Assembly: GCA_012517325.1 (NCBI GenBank)
Contig: JAAYVF010000104.1
Span: 1 to 34,700 of the forward strand
DNA from: Myxococcales bacterium
GTDB lineage: Bacteria > Lernaellota > Lernaellaia > Lernaellales > Lernaellaceae
Length of the DNA: 34,700 bases
Direction of reading: 5' to 3'
A model generated the notes under the pieces. The model ran no database searches and had not been told where the DNA came from. It was given only the letters and a program-made list of their open reading frames with translations. Below are positions 31,588 to 34,700 of the stretch, piece after piece; position 1 is the stretch's first letter, and the number at the start of each line of letters is the position of its first letter. The position numbers and the translations under genes are program-made.

Positions 31588-32475
31588 ATGATTCGGATCG
31601 ACGAAAAGATCTGCCGGGCTTGCGGCATCTGCGGGATCGTCTGCCCGCGCCATATTCCGGAAACCACCGAGAGCAACGGAAAAAAACGCACCGCCGTTTC
31701 CCCCGAGCGCGCCGCGCTGTGCATGGATTGCGGCCACTGCGCCGCGGTCTGCCCTGTCGCCGCGATCGACGTCGACGGCCTCGCGGTGCGCGACTTCGCG
31801 CCGCTCCAAACCCTGGACCTCGACGCGGACCGCCTGCTGACCCTCTTCCGGCAGCGGCGCTCCGTCCGGCGTTATCAGGACAAGCCGGTCCCGCGCGAGG
31901 TGCTCGATCGCATCGCCGGCGCCGCGCACGCCGCGCCCACCGGCAGCGGCAGCCTCTCCACCGCGGTCATCATCATCGACCGGGAAGCAACGATGAAAAA
32001 AATGATGAAGAGCGTCTACCAGATGTACGGGATGCTCGATCGGGTGGTGCAAAATCCCCTGGCGCGCCAGTTCATTCGCTTCAAGGAAAGCACGGCGACG
32101 CTGGAGGTCATGCGCAATTTCGCCATGCCGGGCGTACGCTGGTATCGGAAGTGGTATCTCGAAGGGAAAGGCGATGAAATTCGCCGCGACTGCCCGGCCA
32201 TGCTGCTCTTCCACGGCCCGCGCTTCGAACCGGGGGTCGTCGAAAACTGCACGATCGCCGCGCTGCATTCCATTTTCATGGCCGAAGTGCTGGGCGTCGG
32301 CTCCTGCTTCAATTCGCTGCTGCCGCCGATCTGCAGTCGCAGCGCCACGGTGCGAAAAATTTTGAAGCTCGAAAAGGATCGCGACGTTCACGTCTGCGTC
32401 ACGCTGGGATATCCGAAATTCCCCTTCCGCCGTGTGATCCCGCGCCGGTTGGCCGAGGTTCGCTATCTGGATTAG
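31588..32475 (+). CDS. Ferredoxin-nitroreductase fusion protein
   Basis: The 295-residue protein combines an N-terminal 2x[4Fe-4S] ferredoxin domain with a nitroreductase-like FMN domain. The clusters are CRACGICGIVCP (Cys9, 12, 15, 19) and CMDCGHCAAVCP (Cys45, 48, 51, 55). The nitroreductase part starts FRQRRSVRRYQDKPVPREVL, an arrangement typical for this family, with AAHAAPTGSGS as the flavin-proximal loop. Proteins of this design, common in anaerobes, use reduced ferredoxin-type clusters to feed an FMN reductase; the substrate is unknown. It is cytoplasmic. The Shine-Dalgarno aagagg sits nine bases before the ATG. It suggests at least facultatively anaerobic or redox-variable conditions. 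Confidence 0.92.
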   Translation: MIRIDEKICRACGICGIVCPRHIPETTESNGKKRTAVSPERAALCMDCGHCAAVCPVAAIDVDGLAVRDFAPLQTLDLDADRLLTLFRQRRSVRRYQDKPVPREVLDRIAGAAHAAPTGSGSLSTAVIIIDREATMKKMMKSVYQMYGMLDRVVQNPLARQFIRFKESTATLEVMRNFAMPGVRWYRKWYLEGKGDEIRRDCPAMLLFHGPRFEPGVVENCTIAALHSIFMAEVLGVGSCFNSLLPPICSRSATVRKILKLEKDRDVHVCVTLGYPKFPFRRVIPRRLAEVRYLD

Positions 32476-32536
32476 ACCGTCGCCGATCAACCAGCGTCCG
32501 TCACCGCGCAATTCCCGGCGAGATTGGGCCTTTCGC

Positions 32537-32565
32537 TTGACAAAAAACGGCGATCCTCGTAAATC
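32537..32565 (+). promoter_or_regulatory. Candidate sigma-70 promoter of the ceramidase-like gene
   Basis: A perfect TTGACA (32537-32542) is followed at 17 bases by TAAATC (32560-32565), a poor -10. It lies 36 bases before the start at 32602. Confidence 0.45.
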
Positions 32566-32601
32566 GATCCATGGTATTTTTAAAATAATAACCGAGGGCC
32601 G

Positions 32602-34026
32602 ATGAAAGCCGACACGATCATCGTATTTGTGCTCAGCGCTTTTTCCCTGTCATTCTGTTTCTTCGGCCTGGCCTGCGACGATTCCTCGTCATCCGACGAT
32701 GATGATTCGTCGACCGAGCCGACGCCGGCCGGCGACGACGATGCCTCCCCGGTCGACGACGACAACGACGATTCCTCCCCGCCGGATGCCGCGGTTTTTC
32801 GCGCCGGATTCGCCCAGGTGGACATCACCCCGAAGGTTTCCACGCCGTTGGCGGGGTTCGGCATGGAGTTTTTCTCCGCCGACAACCTGCGCTGGTCGAC
32901 CGGCACGCACGATCCGCTCTACGCGCAAGCGGCGGCGTTCGAGGACGCCGACGGCCAGGCCCTGATCCTGATCGCGACGGATCTGGTCGGCCTGATCGCC
33001 AACGAGGTGAAACAAATCCAGGCCGGCCTGGCGACGGAACTGGCGATCGAGCCGGAACGGGTGATCGTCGCCGCGACGCACAACCATCACGGCCCGGACA
33101 CCATCGGCCTGTGGGGAGTCATCCTGCCGCCGATCTCCGGGCGGAACGAGGACGTGATGACGATGATCGTGAAAAAGTCGATCGCCGCCGGCGTCCGGGC
33201 CTGGGAAGCGCGCGAGCCGGCCGCGCTGACGGTCGCGGCGGGCGACGAGCCCCGGATGCATTTCAACAAGCATGAGCGCGGCGATCCGCAGGCGCTGATC
33301 GACAATACCTTGAGCGTGCTGTTTGCCTGGAACGAAGAGGGCGAGATGCTCGGCTCGCTGATGAACTGGCCGTGCCACGTCACCGAGATGATTCCCGAGA
33401 ACACTCTGTATTCGGCGGATTTCGCCGGGGCTTATTACCAGGCGATGCAGGAAGGCGCCGGCGGCATCCACCTGTTTTTCAACGGCGCGCTGGGCGGCAA
33501 CATCCAACCTCTGTCGCTGGACGACCCCTGGCACGATTGGGTTTTCAACGATCGCGATTGGCACGACGTCGAGGCGATGGGCGATCAATTGGCGGCAGAT
33601 GTCTTCACCTTGGCGGAGCGGGCGTCGCCGGTTTCCGATCCGCGTATTCAAATCCTGGCGGCGACGGAATACGAAGTCGCCAACGAGAATATCCTCTTCT
33701 GGCTGGCGTCGGATGTCGGGCTGACCCCGCGCGACATTCCGCCACCCGGCGGCGTTTCCAAATCGACGGTCACGATCGTCTCCATCGGCAAGGTGATGCT
33801 GGGCACGCTGCCGGGCGAATGGGCGCCGGATTACGCGTTCGAGCTGCGCGAGTTGATGGGTGGCCGGGCGCAATTTCTCATCGGCCTGGGCAATGACTGG
33901 ATCGGTTACGCGCTGACCGAACGCGAGTACGACAATTTCACCTACCTGTACGACCGCTCGCTTGCCCCGAGCCGCGAAACGGGCGAGGAATTGCTGGCCG
34001 TCTACCGCGCCGTGTTCGCGCGCTGA
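32602..34026 (+). CDS. Neutral/alkaline ceramidase-like lipoprotein with Asp/Ser linker
   Basis: The 474-residue lipoprotein (GLAC, Cys25) has an Asp/Ser linker (26-60) and then the N-terminal-domain pattern of the neutral/alkaline non-lysosomal ceramidase family. That pattern is FRAGFAQVDITPKVSTPLAGFGM, THDPLYAQAAAFED with His103, LILIATDLVGL, and ATHNHHGPDT with His160-162-163 as probable metal or active-site residues, then MNWPCHVTEM. Known ceramidases are zinc amidases of about 600-700 residues with an extra C-terminal domain that is missing here, so a related lipid or sugar amidase is equally possible. It is surface or periplasmic by its lipobox. Shine-Dalgarno gaggg. It is preceded by a candidate promoter and followed by noncoding DNA. 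Confidence 0.82.
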   Translation: MKADTIIVFVLSAFSLSFCFFGLACDDSSSSDDDDSSTEPTPAGDDDASPVDDDNDDSSPPDAAVFRAGFAQVDITPKVSTPLAGFGMEFFSADNLRWSTGTHDPLYAQAAAFEDADGQALILIATDLVGLIANEVKQIQAGLATELAIEPERVIVAATHNHHGPDTIGLWGVILPPISGRNEDVMTMIVKKSIAAGVRAWEAREPAALTVAAGDEPRMHFNKHERGDPQALIDNTLSVLFAWNEEGEMLGSLMNWPCHVTEMIPENTLYSADFAGAYYQAMQEGAGGIHLFFNGALGGNIQPLSLDDPWHDWVFNDRDWHDVEAMGDQLAADVFTLAERASPVSDPRIQILAATEYEVANENILFWLASDVGLTPRDIPPPGGVSKSTVTIVSIGKVMLGTLPGEWAPDYAFELRELMGGRAQFLIGLGNDWIGYALTEREYDNFTYLYDRSLAPSRETGEELLAVYRAVFAR

Positions 34027-34508
34027 CACTTCCTTTATACCTGGGTTAACAACCGAAATAGCGGAGATAGGAAGTCAGGTGAAAAGCCCTTTGGCTGCCT
34101 CCTCTTAACCGCAGCCCTGAAGAGACTCTTGGCCGTCTCGAAGGGTGCGATTCATTTCGGGGTGCCATGGTCTTCGATCCATCCGGATCGATGGCCATGC
34201 CGAGCGGATTTGGGAGCAATTCAGAGGACATTACTTATCTCCCTCCGCTTTTCGCTTTTCGGATTTCCGTTGGATTTAGGGGGACAGTATCTACAAATTG
34301 GAATTTCTGGAGCATTATTTTACTCCATCCTTTAACTACCGTCAAAATCCTTACAACCGAGGTTTCGATCATTCCTCAGCACATGGATAAATAACACTAC
34401 TTTGCTTTGCCAAAGTCAAGTCTTGTAAATCAGAGAATTTCAAAGTGGAAGCGGTGTGGATTCCGGCTTGTGCACTGAAAGACGGTGAAGGTTTTCATAA
34501 TTTCCTAA
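34027..34508. other. AT-richer noncoding region without a supported gene
   Basis: After the ceramidase-like gene, 480 bases are visibly less GC-rich than the rest. Short frames exist (for example 34046-34231 minus, 34129-34335 plus) but none has a Shine-Dalgarno or recognisable domain. Two similar short strings, ggacattacttatc (34226-34239) and ggacagtatctac (34282-34294), could be ends of a decayed mobile element. No transposase is visible. Confidence 0.45.
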
Positions 34509-34700
34509 CGTCCCGTGAGGGACGATTGAATCTAGCCCAGCGTTTCAACGCTGGGCATAAATGCCGCGGATTTATTCCTCCCGTCAGGGACGTGCCTCGG
34601 AACATGGTTCACAACGAAAAATGTGGGAGATCATTCAGACGTACCTATGGCACGAAGAAAAATGGCGCGAACCGAAACCCAGCGTTGAAACGCTGGGCTA
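34509..34700. repeat. Cluster of REP-like palindromes, running off the window
   Basis: Four hairpins occur in 190 bases. These are CGTCCC-gtga-GGGACG (34509-34524), gcccagcgtt-tc-aacgctgggc (34535-34556, perfect 10-bp stem), tccc-gtca-ggga (34579-34590), and cccagcgtt-ga-aacgctggg (34678-34697). The last is the second copy of the long palindrome in inverted orientation, as in BIME-like REP pairs. The cluster continues past the end of the window, so its partner transposase, if any, is not visible. Confidence 0.7.

Noticed and set aside
34046-34231. A 61-codon minus-strand frame ending YLRYFGC
   Set aside because: No Shine-Dalgarno and no domain; it resembles decayed repeat DNA more than a gene.

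Overview
This GC-rich window looks like chromosome of a Gram-negative, deltaproteobacterial or myxobacterial-like lineage, or a related uncultured phylum. The reasons are an AgmX/PglI-type TonB-like protein, a Bor-family lipoprotein, many lipoproteins, PKD, Kelch, LVIVD and FG-GAP surface proteins, and a multi-PAS hybrid histidine kinase. The placement is inference. No rRNA, tRNA, CRISPR array or phage module was seen.

Layout. 1-2351: 3' end of a large secreted PKD protein, a terminator, and a decayed ISL3-like element with 15-bp terminal inverted repeats. 2354-5573 (minus): Bor-like lipoprotein, acyl-CoA dehydrogenase, small Cys-rich lipoprotein, FabK-like flavoprotein. 5657-5672: a perfect TetR-type palindrome in the divergent promoter region. 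5790-7279: PIG-L deacetylase, then a four-helix-bundle (23S IVS-type) gene broken by a stop codon and bracketed by inverted heptamer repeats that fill the whole gap up to the next gene. 7278-14130 (minus): TonB-like protein, GH2 glycosidase, two tandem paralogous Asp-rich lipoproteins, Kelch-like secreted protein. 14408-17346 (plus): GT39-like membrane glycosyltransferase and a radical SAM enzyme. 17371-20450 (minus): a coupled pair of unrecognised helical proteins and an LVIVD lipoprotein. 20792-25231 (minus): FG-GAP protein with an in-frame TGA, a lipoprotein with an ERG2/sigma-1-receptor-like domain, an FGE-like lipoprotein, and another lipoprotein. 25536-27947: hybrid kinase. 28127-30470: two Cys-rich lipoproteins and a one-TM protein. 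30491-34026: SGNH hydrolase, ferredoxin-nitroreductase, ceramidase-like lipoprotein. 34027-34700: AT-richer noncoding DNA ending in REP-like palindromes.

Two themes stand out. First, a shared envelope-display design. At least eight lipoproteins put an acidic, mostly Asp-rich tract right after the lipobox Cys. Three other secreted proteins carry the same kind of tract at the opposite end and finish in Gly-Cys-Gly-Cys-COOH; where their N-termini are visible they lack a lipobox. This looks like a mirror-image anchoring tag. Second, the lipoprotein at 22538-23338 aligns well with eukaryotic ERG2 sterol isomerase/sigma-1 receptor. It is translationally coupled to an FGE-like lipoprotein and followed by an FG-GAP GCGC-tailed protein, a gene set I do not know from the literature.
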